NCBI GenBank assembly: GCA_947646735.1
Contig: CANTFK010000402.1
Location: forward strand, 1 to 57,274
Length of the DNA: 57,274 nt
From: Peronospora farinosa
Taxonomy: Eukaryota > Oomycota > Peronosporomycetes > Peronosporales > Peronosporaceae
Direction: 5' to 3'
Under the pieces are notes generated by a model, which made no database searches, was not told the origin of the DNA, and saw only the letters and a list, made by a program, of their open reading frames with translations. The translations under genes were made by a program, and so were the position numbers. The stretch's first letter is position 1, and each line of letters opens with the position of its first letter. Shown here piece after piece: positions 43,202 to 54,461 of the stretch.

Positions 43202-45720
43202 TAATTTGCCATCTTCTCGAGTTTCTCCGGGAACATCCTTGCGTGCTTGGCTGGGTTGTACCATTGACGGAACAAATTATAGAACTCCTCCATCTAGCAC
43301 TTCCCAATCTCGTGAATCTCTCCACAACCCCGGCATACAAACAGGCAGCGATCTGATGGATGACCCTTCCTTCCACAACGGTCGCAGGTCAATCTTTTCC
43401 AGCAATTCAGATCTACGTGTTTCTTGGACCCGCAATATGCGCATCTCGTGTTCGGGGTCGCTGATGATGAGCCGGGTCGCTGGTCTACTGCCTGGTGATG
43501 TTGGTCGGCCTCCCTGGTTGGTAGATTCTTTGAGAAACTCACACTTGGGTCCCTCCCTGCTTCTTTCTCCATAAGGTAGACTCGTCTTAAATCTCCTTCG
43601 TTCTCCGAAGAGTCTAGGCTGGAGTCTTCAGAGCTCGAGTCTTTGAGGGGCGCCCGAACTGCATGTATAGAGCGGCGGTTCATATCTCTCGGTCTATCTG
43701 GTAATGCCGGTGCCTTCTGACGTAACTTGTTTGATCCAAACAACATCTTGCCTCGTCTTGCTTTCGTCCGCTGACATGCTGTCAAAACTTCCTCCCATTC
43801 TTCCACATCCGCCAGACGCAACATAGTCAACTTGTCTGCTAGCTCTGGGTCGTCCACCGTCAAAACGTAGTGATCGACATGATCCTTCTGAACCTTGGGC
43901 GACCCATCCTTAATCTTTATCTTCGCTCTGAGTCCAAGCACATTCAGGGGTACAAATAATCCAGCGGGGTCTCTTCCGACCTTTTCTTTCGCATGGTAGT
44001 TCTGACGGGCGACAGGTACCCCCGTGCCACAGAACCAAATCATGAACTCTTGGATTAAGTCCTTCCAGTTTCCTCGGACTGAGCGACCCAGTTGACGGTA
44101 CCAATTCTGTGCCGGTCCAGTCAGCAATCCTCCAAAAACGAGACATCGTTCATCATCTGTGCTTGGTCTCTTATAAATGCTGTCTTGACCGTTGATACCC
44201 ATCTGCGCGCTTTGTCTTCGTCTTGGTCTCTTCCATGGAATTCTTTAAAATCCGAGGTCGCCGAGAGTTTGATGCGAGGGACCATATTTGGCATCTTCCC
44301 CAGCGCTGCGTTCGCCATCATCGACTGAGGTCCCCTCAAATCCATGTTGTCTGGGTCGAACTCACAGGAACCGACGGATTCCATATCGACGTCGGTCATC
44401 GTGTGGCCTCTTGGCATTTGTATGCCTGGATGCTGGTCATGGTGAGCGGTCGTCCTTTGCACCTCTGGTCTTCCTCCTGCTGCATTATCGTTAGGGTGTG
44501 CTTGCAATACTTGGCGTTCATTCAAGAATCTTGCCATCGCCACGTCGAAGAGGGTCTGCAGATCACCTACCGGGTAGGGAGGTCCTTCCCCCCATCATCT
44601 TCGTCACGGGGCAGAGCAAATTCCAATTTTTTCCCTTGCTGATTTCCCATTGGCTGAAAATCGGAATGATTTTCATTCTTGCCACGCGTCGCCGATCCGA
44701 GAACCCGTGGTTCCTGCTCCGCGCTGCGCGCTCGGGCCTGGAGCAGCGCCGCCCCAGTAGGACCTAGGGGCATCCTAGTGACCGACCTAGTTGAGGACGA
44801 TCCTGGGACCACGGTGCTGCTTCCCTCTGGCCGCTTGGCATCCGGCGTTGAGATGGGTCTTGATTCGCCCCTGGGTGGCCGGCGGTTCCGTACATGTGGG
44901 GACCCACCGTGATGTCTTGAAGCGTCATCTGGCTGTCCTTGAACCGCATGTGTGTAGGTGTCACCAGAGGTGGGTGTTCCGTTGCTGGTGTGGTACCCAC
45001 CAGGATCTACAGACGCTTGTGCATATGCTCTAACGTTGTAGTGATTCTGTCGAACCCCAGGGATAGCAGGTCGTCCGGGTCGAACCGACCTGCGACCATG
45101 TTCGCTTCACGAAGAAGGGTGACCAGCGCTGTGATCGCGTCCGTGACGGAGTGCAGCCGTGGCAGGGTTGACACTGGCCCAGTGAGTTGACCCAGCTGCC
45201 GTATCTCGAGAGTCTTCACGACGGGGTCGCTCTCCAGGAACGCGTTCAGCTTGCGTTGGTGGTAGGCCCTCGTGACGTCAGCGTCTGACCATGATGCCAG
45301 TCCTGACTTCTCGGGGCCTATCGACTTGGTTTTTCTGGGTGCCTTTATCGGGAACTTTGTCGGCTTGGACTGCGCGATCTTTGTTTTTTGTTTGTTAGAG
45401 GACCTTAGCCTCTCGGTTTTCACCGTCGACTGATGGTCCTCTGGATCATGATAGGCATCATGACCCAAAGTGTCCTCTACGAGGAAATAGGGAGGGTATT
45501 TAGGTTTTTCTTCAATAAGTTCAACCTCGAACATGTTGACCGGGCCTCTACCAAGGCCCGGTCGGTCCTTCGATCCTTGGTTTTTTTCTTCTTGAGTCAC
45601 TGGCGATCGGTCTTCCAGTGGCTCTTCGGTCTTGTGCTCCTTCTTGACATGAACATCTTTATCGTTTTGGGACTCGCGGTGAAATCCCGCGTCTTCCGAA
45701 GATCCGGGCACGCCCACCAT
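43202..45720 (-). pseudogene. gag: gag, minus-strand copy
   Basis: Frames 45942-45007, 44812-44567, 44543-44121 and 44202-43294. An extra TAG right after the third zinc knuckle (GKC then stop, 43294) removes the last part of gag, which the array keeps. PBS complement lies at 45702-45719. Confidence 0.8.
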
Positions 45721-46715
45721 TGTGGTGGAGTGGGTTCTCAAAATTGTATGATAAGACCCCAAACCACTCACTGTGCCGGACTGCCGACCGTCGGAGGGGG
45801 TACTGCGATGCCTCGTATGGACCTTCTTCTCACCTCGTGTACCCGTCGGCTGGCGGGTTGCACACTTCGGAGACTTGGTGAAGATGTAGACGTCTGCCTT
45901 GAGGGAGGTAGACCTGTGGGGCCTCGAGTGGATATGCTTCACTCGGTGGGCAGGTAGGTGGCCACTCGATCGACCTTGTCGAGAGTGAGCTTATAGCCAA
46001 ATTCTTCAGGGGCGCTTGTCGTCCCTGGCCTTTTCCTTCTTGTTTCAGGGGTATCAACCACCTGACCTTTACGTTGCTCCCGGACCGTGAGGTGAGGGAG
46101 ACCGCTTCCGATAGCGGGTCTTGGGGGGTGTTGCTACTCGAACGAGCTCACAGGCCAAATGTATCCTGGAGCTTTATTCGCACTTGAACTTCGCTACACA
46201 ACTGTCTTCGACGGGGGGCCAAAATATATCCCTTCCCGGAACAGTGAGTAACTTAGAGCAAGTTCTTCTTGGGTGACGGAGTCGTGCCACGTAGATCGCA
46301 AATTGAGTAGTATTTAAAAGGTCCTATCCTTTTAACTCCTTTACTCTACCCTTGCCTGAAGCTCTAGTTCCTTGCGTCGACTGGTCTGATCCTTGTATTA
46401 ACTGGTCAGGAGTGGCTGAACCCCGAGGGGCCGAGGTCGACCAACGAGGGACCGGGTCGACCAATGAGGGTCCAGATCTACCAACGAGAGGGCAGGTTGA
46501 TCAATGAGCGGCCATGATCAACCCTCTTTGGTACCGGTTAACCGGTACCCTGCTACTGATGTTTCTTTGGCGGATCCTGCGGATTGTTCTCCACCAACAG
46601 TCGCTTTCCTTCGAGGCCGCTGTCTCTCTGGTCCCTTGTCCCTGACTCACGGTCTATATAACGAATCCAACTGGAGTCTGGGACCTCCACATCACAAAAT
46701 TAGCACTTCACCACA
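45721..46715 (-). repeat. 5' LTR of the minus-strand copy (995 bp)
   Basis: Read on the minus strand it runs from TGTGGTGAAGTGC (46715) to CTCCACCACA (45721). The end next to gag is close to the array LTR; the U3 part is clearly more diverged and has fewer minisatellite units, which explains the shorter length. Confidence 0.85.
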
Positions 46716-47060
46716 ATTCCACAAGTGTTAAAAAATGCTCCAGCAACATTCAACCGAGTGGTGGCTCACGTGATGCGTCAGCACCGTGCCTACGCGCCCC
46801 ATTACTATGACGATGTGTTTGTGCATAGTAGGTCGGAGGACGGTTTGAGCGCAATAGAGTCGCACAAGCGTCATTTAGACGCTGTGTTGCAGACTCTGGG
46901 TGACGCCTAATTATACGTTTAGTTGCAAAGTGCGTCATAGGAGTCCCCCGAGTTACCTGTGCTGGGCTGCATCGTAGATACACATAGTGTACGAGCAGAA
47001 CCAGAAAAGGTAAAGGCTATCAAGGAATGGCCTTGATAGCCTTTACCTTTTCTCACGTCA
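46716..47060 (+). pseudogene. Reverse transcriptase fragment, second gypsy type
   Basis: Begins abruptly inside RT: LKNAPATFNRVVAHVMRQ, then the catalytic YYDDVFVHSRSED. After 46910 it continues in other frames up to AEPEKVKAIKEWP, the usual motif before the connection, where a fold-back duplication (47003-47053) replaces the next codons. The fingers and half of the palm are missing at the junction with the minus-strand element. Confidence 0.75.
47003..47053. repeat. Perfect 23-bp hairpin inside RT
   Basis: 47003-47025 is the exact reverse complement of 47031-47053, with the 5-base loop AATGG. The left arm is ordinary coding sequence (EKVKAIKE); the right arm is out of context. Confidence 0.95.
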
Positions 47061-47640
47061 TGTGAAGGATTTGCGCCAATTCCTTGGGATCGATAATTGA
47101 TTGCATAAGTACAGCAAGAATCATGCGGAGCGGACTAAGCCATTGTCTGACCTTTTGATATAGGATGCAGAATGAACTTGATCAAAGGAAAAAGAAGATG
47201 CGTTCACTTCAGTGAAGCAATCTCTAGTAGAGGAAACGTTCTTGGCATTGCCAGACGCGGATAAGCCCTTTAGTGTCGTCTGCGATGCAAGCAATTTGCA
47301 ATCGGTAGCGCGCTCATGCAGAAGGATGACAGCGGCGTTGACCGTGTCATTTCGTATCAGTCTCGGCTTTTGAAAGCTGCCGAGCTGAATTACCCTGTGC
47401 ATGACAAGGAGCTACTTTCGATTAAGTATGTTCTTGTTAAGTTTCGGGTGCATCTCTTGGGCACCGAACCTTTTGTGGTTTATACGGATCACGCATCACT
47501 GCGGACCGCTATAAATTCACCGCACCTCTCGCCGAGAATGGCAAGATGGCTAACATTCTAATCTGAATTTAATTATAAAGTTGAATATAAGCCGGGTAAG
47601 TCGAATGTCTTGGCTGACGCGTTATCGCGCAGACCAGACT
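47061..47640 (+). pseudogene. RNase H region, second gypsy type
   Basis: Pieces in several frames: HVKDLRQFLG connection near 47054-47090, PDADKPFSVVCDASN near 47250-47290 (catalytic DAS), then VISYQSRLLKAAELNYPVHD and VVYTDHASLRTAI (47316-47561), and KPGKSNVLADALSRRPDF (catalytic Asp, near 47592-47645). The catalytic residues are still recognisable but the gene is broken by at least three frameshifts or stops. Confidence 0.75.
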
Positions 47641-48998
47641 TCGAGGCAAGACACCAGGATAGTGTGTCTCGTGCGAAAGCACAAGCTGAGTCGTCAACAT
47701 TGGCAGCCATGAAGGCCTACCATGGGACGAGCTCAATGGACTCCGATATCAAGGAGTGTTACAGTCAGGACGAACATTGTCGCCTGCTGTTGGATCATTT
47801 TGGTAAACGAAAGGTTACCCTTCCGTTGCACCTCAAAGCGAAGCTTAATCGCTTTCGTTCCAGTGATGGCCTAACTATGGCATCAAGTGTCACCTTGTGA
47901 TCCCTTGAGAATCTATGTCCCTCATGACACAGATCTCATGCTGATGATACTTCACGAGTGCCTTGATGCGCCATCTAGTGGGCATCTGGGCCGTGAAAAG
48001 ACATTCTTACGAGTGTCAGAGGAATTTTGGTGGCCCCACCTATATCGGTGGGTGCCAACTATATTCGCTCTTGTGAAGAGTGTCAGCGCATAAAGCCTGC
48101 ACCTTCAAACAGTGCACCACTGAAGCCACTGCCGATTCCAACTGAATGTTGGAAGTCGGTCAGTTTGGACTTCATGTTTGGCTTATCGCCTGACCATAAA
48201 GGCAGGACGGGGCTCGTTGTCTTTGTAGACCGACTGAGCAAGATGGTGCATTTGGCACCATGTAGCACCAAGATCTCAGAAAAAGAGGCTGCCCTCTTGT
48301 TTCTGGATCACGTGTATCGACTACACGGGATGCCCGAATCCATAGTATCGGACCGGGATCCGCGTTTTACGTCGATTTTTTGGCGACATGTGTTTGAGCT
48401 GCTGGGAAGCAAGCTCCACATGTCAACCGCCAAACTGATGGCCAAACAGAACGTGCCAATCGAGTTGTGGCGGATGTGTTGCGTACAGTAGCGACTCCCA
48501 AAGAATGAAGCAAGCAGTTGTCATTCGTGGAGTTTGCTATTAACAACAGTGTTTGTGCCAGTAAGGGTGAATCACCGTTAATATTAATGGGCTGCGCTAT
48601 CCTAGGACGTCAGTCTCTTTTATGCGCAACCCGAGTCTTAATGGGGGATGACCCCTAACTTCGCTCGGTGCGAATGCCAAAAAGGGCCAAGGTTGCCCTA
48701 GTGACACTGCTAGTTCAGCAGTGGTCACGGCACCTATAGGTGTCACTGAGGAGGCACGGCAAGAAATTCCAGTGCTCCTTGACGTTGACACTATAGTGTT
48801 ATCAACAGCGTCGACCCATGTACGACCTCTTGGAGGCGTCATCGGCGAGCTGGATGTTAACAGCGTGAGCGAAGTTTAGCGCTTTGTGGATGAGCGATTA
48901 GCATCACACGTAAAGTCCGTGACGCGATGGCAAGCGCATAGGACAAGCAAAAACAATATGCAGACCAGCATGGTCGCAAAAACAATGAACACTTTAGT
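47641..48998 (+). pseudogene. Integrase, second gypsy type
   Basis: Zinc-finger part: HECLDAPSSGHLGREKT (47961 on) and, in another frame, CEECQRIKPAP (48076 on). Core: SLDFMFGLSPDH (first Asp), SIVSDRDPRFTSIFW (second Asp), then a gap and frameshift so that the Glu-containing QTDGQTERAN is read in a new frame near 48433-48462, with the preceding residues lost. The remainder to 48998 has stops. Confidence 0.8.
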
Positions 48999-49813
48999 GT
49001 GGGGGACAAAGTGCTATTAAGTACTGCTACCCTACCTAAACATGCAATTTCTGTACTACCTGGTGGTACTACTAAGCTATTGCCCCGGTTCATTGGGCCA
49101 TCTACAGTGGTTGAAGAGGTTGGAGACCTAAATTATAGGCTCACTCTCCCACCGTATATGAAGACTCACCCCATATTTTACGTGGGTCGTCTGAAACGGT
49201 ATGTTGATCCAGAAGAGATCACATATCCACATCAGTATAACGAGAACGATGGTGACGTCGACTGTGAGTCGAGCGTCGCGGCCGATCAGGCGACGGGGAA
49301 GGTGAACGAATTCCCGTATACGAACGAGGCGATAGAGGACTTGGCGATCAAGGAGGACTCCGCGTTGAACGCGGGTATCTCATCACCAGTCGCTCGTGTA
49401 TGTCCAACCGGTCTTCAGGCGGACATACCCCTGACGATTTCTCGTATTCACAGCGCGCAACTCCAAAGTCAGTCGCGAGACTTGACGAGACAAGTCAGCC
49501 ACATGTTTCTTCACCGCAGTGATACCCGCCTGCGACTGAACGACAACAGGATAGGCAGTCGCAAATAGTTAGGCGTAATCGCCGCTCCTATCGGGCGCCA
49601 CCTATGCTGGTGGATGCGAGTGGGAACAGACGCTTCCTTGTTGGAAGATTGTTGGCCCACCGCCATGTGAAGCAAAAGCCTCAAATCCTTGTTCAGTGGA
49701 AAGGATACCCAAAGAGCTTCGACTTTTGGGAACCGGTTGACGCATTGTGCGTCGACGTGCCTGGTCTGGTGGATGCTTACAAGAAGAAGCACCAGCTGCA
49801 CTCGCTCTGCTAG
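48999..49813 (+). pseudogene. Integrase C-terminus and chromodomain, second gypsy type
   Basis: 48999-49568 is open: GDKVLLSTATLPKHAI, PRFIGPSTVVEEVGDLNYRL (GPF/Y module) and HPIFYVGRLKRYVDPEE, then a polar linker. 49604-49813 holds a chromodomain: FLVGRLLAHRH, ILVQWKGYPKSFDFWEPVDA. The linker and chromodomain are separated by one stop/frameshift. Confidence 0.8.
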
Positions 49814-49860
49814 GTCCTGATGGACTAGCTGGAACAGCGTAGCGAGAAGGAGCTGGGGGT

Positions 49861-50377
49861 ATGATATCACCCACTATATTCCTCCCACACGTCATTGCGA
49901 AACTGATTCGCTGCGACCGCTGTTTCACTGCATCTGCATGCGATTTAACACGGCGCATGAACTCTGCCTCTTATTCGTCGGCTGGTTCGTTAGAACGCAA
50001 CACGACGGGGATAAAGAAAGCACGACTTAGTGCTTTGTTCTGTATTTTTTATGATGTAAAGACGATAAAATGTTTAGTAGCGTCAATAGTGGCACGCCTT
50101 AAACTTTGCACTATATACAAGCCAGCGTGGCCACTCGGATGGCGTCGGCATCGCTGGAAAACTATCACTTACGTAACCGCCCTCGCGACGGCGTGCTAGT
50201 GAGCTGACTGTGAAGCCGAAGGGCTTTTTGCTCACCCTCGCCTGAGTCTGACTCTACACTATGGATTGTCAAGGCATTAGACGTTGGTCGACAGAGGCGG
50301 AGAATTTTGAATGACCGACCTGCTGTTGAGCCGCTACTGTTTCTTGTAAAGTCGCGCTCTCAGTTGTGGTCGCTGCT
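49861..50377 (+). repeat. Probable 3' LTR of the second gypsy type
   Basis: Follows a purine-rich GAAGGAGCTGGGGG (49846-49859) and begins TATGATATCACCC, probably from TGTGATATCACCC. A TATA-like ACTATATACA lies at 50110. It differs from the LTR at 35925, so the gag there and this pol need not come from one element. The right end is set by the start of the next element at 50378 and may be truncated. Confidence 0.5.
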
Positions 50378-51150
50378 GTGGTGGAGTGGGTTCTCAAAAT
50401 TGTATGATGATACCCCAAACCACTCACTGTGCCGGACTGCCGAATGTCGGAGGGGGTACCCCGATGCCGCGTATGAGCCTTCTCTCACCTTTTGTACCCT
50501 TCAGCTGGCGGGTTGCACTCTTCGGAGAACTTGGTGAGGATGTAGACGTCTGACTTGATGTAGGTAGACCTGTGGGGCCTCGAGTGGATATGCTTCACTC
50601 GGTGGGCAGGTAGGTGGCCACTCGATCGACCTTGTCGAGAGTGAGCTTATAGCCAAATTCTTCAGGGGCGCTTGTCGTCCCTGGCCTTTTCCTTCTTGTT
50701 TCAGGGGTATCAACCACCTGACCTTTACGTTGCTCCCGGACCGTGAGGTGAGGGAGACCGCTTCCGATAGCGGGTCTTGGGGGGTGTTGCTACTCGAACG
50801 AGCTCACAGGCCAAATGTATCCTGGAGCTTTATTCGCACTTGAACTTCGCTACACAACTGTCTTCGACGGGGGGCCAAAATATATCCCTTCCCGGAACAG
50901 TGAGTAACTTAGAGCAAGTTCTTCTTGGGTGACGGAGTCGTGCCACGTAGATCGCAAATTGAGTAGTATTTAAAAGGTCCTATCCTTTTAACTCCTTTAC
51001 TCTACCCTTGCCTGAAGCTCTAATTCCTTGCGTCGAATGGTCTGATCCTTGTATTAACTGGTCAGGAGTGGCTGAACCCCGAGGGGCCGAGGTCGACCAA
51101 CGAGGGACCGGGTCGACCAATAAGGGTCCAGATCTACCAGGTAAACCTTC
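50378..51150 (-). repeat. 3' LTR of the second minus-strand copy, U3 start deleted
   Basis: Terminus TGTGGTGGAGTGGG at 50378. As at 37607, the LTR runs only to the minisatellite and then meets post-pol sequence near 51150, so the polypurine tract and LTR start are missing; the exact junction differs from the other copy. Confidence 0.7.
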
Positions 51151-51239
51151 CAAGGATCTAGGTATAGTCCGCTAGTTTCATGATTTTGCATTACTTCGAA
51201 GCGGTTATGGCTTGTCTTCTTGCACTCGAAGTGCGGAGT

Positions 51240-51585
51240 TATTCTCCGCAATTCAGATCCACTTCGTCCACCCACGAGGGGTCAGGGTGTCCCTTCCATT
51301 GCACGAGGAATTCTCGTTTTTACCGTTCATACCGAGTTTCATACCTGTACGGCTCTCTAAAATTTCTTCGACTTCATACTCGCCCTCTTCCAATTCCCGC
51401 ACCCAGCTGTCTTCGGGTAGTAGACATTCGTCAAAGTCGACTCGATCCGTTCCATCCACCTTCAGCTCGCTGTTCGGTCGATCGGGGAATTCTCTGACGG
51501 GCTTGAGCTTGTAGATGTACACGATTAGGAATAGTCTATATTCTGTGCCTCCTAGTTCCAAACGTACTGCATGATCTCCGACCAA
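51240..51585 (-). pseudogene. Integrase C-terminus and chromodomain, second minus-strand copy
   Basis: 110-codon frame (51585-51253) equal to that at 38521 and carrying the same frameshift within the chromodomain. Confidence 0.72.
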
Positions 51586-52290
51586 TTCCCGAACTCAGAA
51601 TGGTCCGTGCCAGAGGTGGGCCAATTTCTTAGCATACCCTTCCTAGAATCCCATCCATGGACCAGATAGAACAGTGTTTCCTCCCGCACTCTGTCTTGAG
51701 CCGTGTTTAACGCGAACGCTAAACGTTCCGCGCATTCATGCCAGTCTCGCTGTCCCACGTCGGCCACATACATCTTGAGCGATCTTGTTAGAGTCTGGAC
51801 CATTCTCTCCGCAGTGCCGTTCGCTTGAGGTCGGTAGGCCATGGTTGCTCTCTGACGTTGACCCACCATACGACTGAGCGCTCGGAAGAAGTCCGACATA
51901 AACCCCGGTTCCCGATCGTGACGGATCGTCTCACTGGCACCAAAACGGCGGAAAACGCATTCTTCATATTCCTCAGCTACTGTCTGGGCTGTCCGTGACG
52001 CACTTGCTTTAGCCATCACATAACCTGTGAACAGGTCGACCGAGATCAGTAGTTCCGTATTTCCTTTATGCGACTTGGGGAGAGAGGGTATGTGGTCCAT
52101 CGCGATAATTTGGAAGGGGTACGTCGCTTCAACATTCCCCGGAGACTTCCCTTGTAAAGTGGGTCTCCCTTTCCCAGTCTCGCAATCCATGCACTGAACC
52201 ACATATTTCTGCACACTCCGGAACAGACCCCTCCAATGGCGATATCGTCGAATCCGATGACAAGCACGCTTGATTCCCTGATGGCCACCT
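51552..52290 (-). pseudogene. Integrase core, second minus-strand copy
   Basis: Uninterrupted 220-codon frame (52214-51552) with CMDC of the zinc finger and the whole D,D-35-E core, followed by the same C-terminal break as the array. It lacks the stop found in the copy at 38820-39854. Confidence 0.85.
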
Positions 52291-52384
52291 TATGTAATGG
52301 CTACATTACACATATAGCATTAACGCAAATAAACAATTACATATGTAGGCAGGTGCTGGGCCCGAATAGCGGGCACAGCGTAAA
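52291..52384 (+). repeat. Short LTR-like remnant, probably third gypsy family
   Basis: Begins TGTAATGGCTACATTACA at 52295, a 7-bp stem around GCTA like the hairpin starts of the LTRs at 35925 and 54462, and is AT-rich. It lasts less than 100 bases before integrase sequence resumes, so it is a fragment or a rearranged end. Confidence 0.3.
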
Positions 52385-52976
52385 ATTTTGGAAGTCCGTT
52401 TTCCAGGTGTTAGGCACCCGATTGGACATGTCCACAGCGGATCATCCGCAGAACGATGGTCAAAATGAACGCGTAAAGTGCGTTGTTGAAGATATCCTCC
52501 GCAGTGTTTGTGCTGAAACGCCGAAGCGATGGATCTCTATGCTCCCTGTAGTTGAGTTTGCACTCAATAACTCCGTGCACGACTCTACCGGCTACACTCC
52601 GTTCTATGCGAATGGTTTCACACACCCACGCGTTCCGTTAACGCTACCACCGAGTGGTTCAGGGCTTGGTGGGGGAGAGGTTGCCGATCGGCTTGCTGAT
52701 GTCAGTCCTAATACTGTTAAGATACAGGTGAATACGTTTCTCGCAACGCGACTAAATGTCTTACGACATGTGCAAGATGCAATGGCTGATGGTCAAGACA
52801 AACAAAAAGAATATGCAGATGCTAAAGGCAGAAGCTGTATTGATGATTATGAGGTCGGAGACCAAGTATTACTTAATGCTAAATCCTACAATCCTACCAA
52901 TGTAGTGCTGTCTTTAACACAAAGTTGCGTCCGCTCTTCATCGGCCCCTTTACGGTCGTGGCCAAGAAAGGCCTAG
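52385..52976 (+). pseudogene. Integrase C-terminal half, third gypsy family
   Basis: Starts inside the core (VKFWKSVFQVLGTRLDMST) and holds the Glu motif HPQNDGQNERVKCVVEDI, then VEFALNNSVHDSTGYTPFYA and DYEVGDQVLLNAKSY. The first two catalytic Asp and the zinc finger are missing. A frameshift before RPLFIGPFTVVAKKG ends the open frame at 52976. Confidence 0.8.
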
Positions 52977-53410
52977 CGTATACGCTTAGTTTGCCGCGCA
53001 AATTGCGTACACATCCCGTGTTCTACGTCGGCATGCTCAATTATACCGGGATACGCCCCAAATAGAAGCTAAGGCGCTCGCGTCGAGTTCATCGGCATTG
53101 ACGCGGGACGGATCATCTGCACCAACAGGTCAAGCTGACCCTGCACTAGGGTTCGGCTCTGTTCCAGCGACTCAAGACGGGAATTCATCGACTGCATAGT
53201 CTCACGGAGAGACTGCAACTATTGAAGTAGCTCGGCATGAGATTGTGTCGGTACTCTGGCCTCCTCCGGCTTTGCTCGATGCTCAGGGGAATCTTCAGTT
53301 CCATGTGGAGCGTCTACTGCAGAAGCGTCGCCGCCATGGTCAAACCCAGTATCTGGTAAAGTGGCGGGGTTATCCCGAGTCGTGGAACTTATGGATGTTC
53401 GAGTTCCCCT
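52977..53410 (+). pseudogene. Integrase C-terminal module and chromodomain, third gypsy family
   Basis: GLAYTLSLPRKLRTHPVFYV continues the GPF/Y module after the frameshift, then a Ser/Ala/Pro-rich linker with a stop, and from 53245 the chromodomain: LQFHVERLLQKRRRHGQTQY, LVKWRGYPESWNLW. The usual WEP after the aromatic cage is WMF, so the C-terminal helix is altered. Confidence 0.7.
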
Positions 53411-54369
53411 TCGGCAAAACTTCCCATACGCCGTTGACGGTTTGAACGTCGTGCGCAAGGTCAGCCTCTTGGCGCTGACGCTTCTCACCTGTAGTGGTGG
53501 GGGTAGGCGAGTTAGCGGCCTCGGACTGTCGTGATCTCGCGGCTACAGGTGTAGCCGAAACATTGGGATGCTGTGTAGCAGACGCATAATGCGTTCGTTA
53601 GGATTTCAATTTTCCTCGGGCCTTCAATTTAGCGTAATCGTAACGCATCTTCCGCTCGAGTCGAACATCTGCCACATCGGCACTTGCCCGTAGGGCCCAC
53701 ATGCTGCTTAAACGTCGCGCATAATGCGCCCAGCGGCTGAAATCCGTGTCTTCTTCTTACTCGGTTATCATCCGCGAGCAGAAGGATAGTGACACCCTTT
53801 ATAGGAGAGACTGGTGCACCGCGCACTTGCCTGTCGAGGCGTGCCAAGTATTGGCTTTGTGTAGTGATATGGGGTTCCAGATACCTTTGTCGAAGTGCCG
53901 TTCGCGTGGCAACATCCTCGGGTGAAATGGCCTCAGGACTGATGGCGCAGCCAGAAAGAGAATGTCCGGATGCCTCCTTGAGGCGTTCTTCCACTGTAGG
54001 TGGTTTGAACCTGTACTGTCGGTGGTACTGAAGTCTCGCCATATTCTTCGTCCGGCGCTTGGCGCCTTCCTCTAGGTCGATGGTCTGCTGCTGCTGCTCG
54101 TCGAGTGGTTTAGTAAACGTCGCTGTTGATGATACGTTAGGCGGGTCGCGTAACGCTTTTAGCGCATCTGCAGCACCACGTTCAGGGAACGGATTCGGTG
54201 CATGACTAGTGTCATCTTCACCCGTAAGAGTGGTTAAAGAGGACTCATCGGGTCCCACAAAGACGGTGTCACTTTTGTAATCAACCGCTTCGTCAAGGTC
54301 GCCTTCGATAAGGTCCCGAGGATTCTGTGACTCATTGCTAGGAGGCGTCATGTTATGTGCCGTGAACAA
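53400..54369 (-). pseudogene. Antisense accessory ORF between pol and 3' LTR, third gypsy family
   Basis: From ATG 54369 (or 54351) a 246-codon frame runs against the retroelement. It is acidic at first, then basic and helical: NMARLQYHRQYRFKPPTVEE, RYLEPHITTQSQYLARLDRQ. After a frameshift near 53735 the protein seems to go on in another frame (RLERKMRYDYAKLKARGKLK) to about 53400 with one stop. I recognise no domain. Antisense ORFs in this position are known from some plant Ty3/gypsy elements; a link is only an analogy. It could also be an unrelated host gene fragment. Confidence 0.45.
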
Positions 54370-54447
54370 ACCGTAAGGTTCAAACGTTCGCTAAAGCACT
54401 ACCTCAAAGAGGAAAGATGTCGAATGACATTCTATGGGAACGTCAGT

Positions 54448-54461
54448 CTGGTGGGGGAGGG
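54448..54461 (+). promoter_or_regulatory. Polypurine tract, third gypsy family
   Basis: CTGGTGGGGGAGGG directly precedes the LTR start TGCAACGGGG, the position and composition expected for a plus-strand primer. Confidence 0.65.

Larger units (their letters stand above)
37607..46715 (-). mobile_element. Minus-strand copy of the array gypsy element
   Basis: Full gene order in reverse: truncated 3' LTR on the left, chromodomain, integrase, RNase H, RT, protease, gag and a 995-bp 5' LTR on the right. It has the same frameshifts as the array, including the shorter G runs of units 2 and 3, but keeps C at the site of the unit 2/3 A variant. Flanking bases differ (TGATC left, ATTCC right), so no target duplication is seen. 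Confidence 0.9.
50378..52290 (-). mobile_element. Second minus-strand copy of the array element, 5' truncated
   Basis: Contains only the 3' LTR, chromodomain and most of integrase. It ends at 52290 inside the integrase zinc finger (GGHQGI), where third-family sequence starts. The copy has differences from the array, for example LISVDLFTGYVM against LIWVDLFTGNVM, so it is an independent, older or better-preserved copy. Confidence 0.85.
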
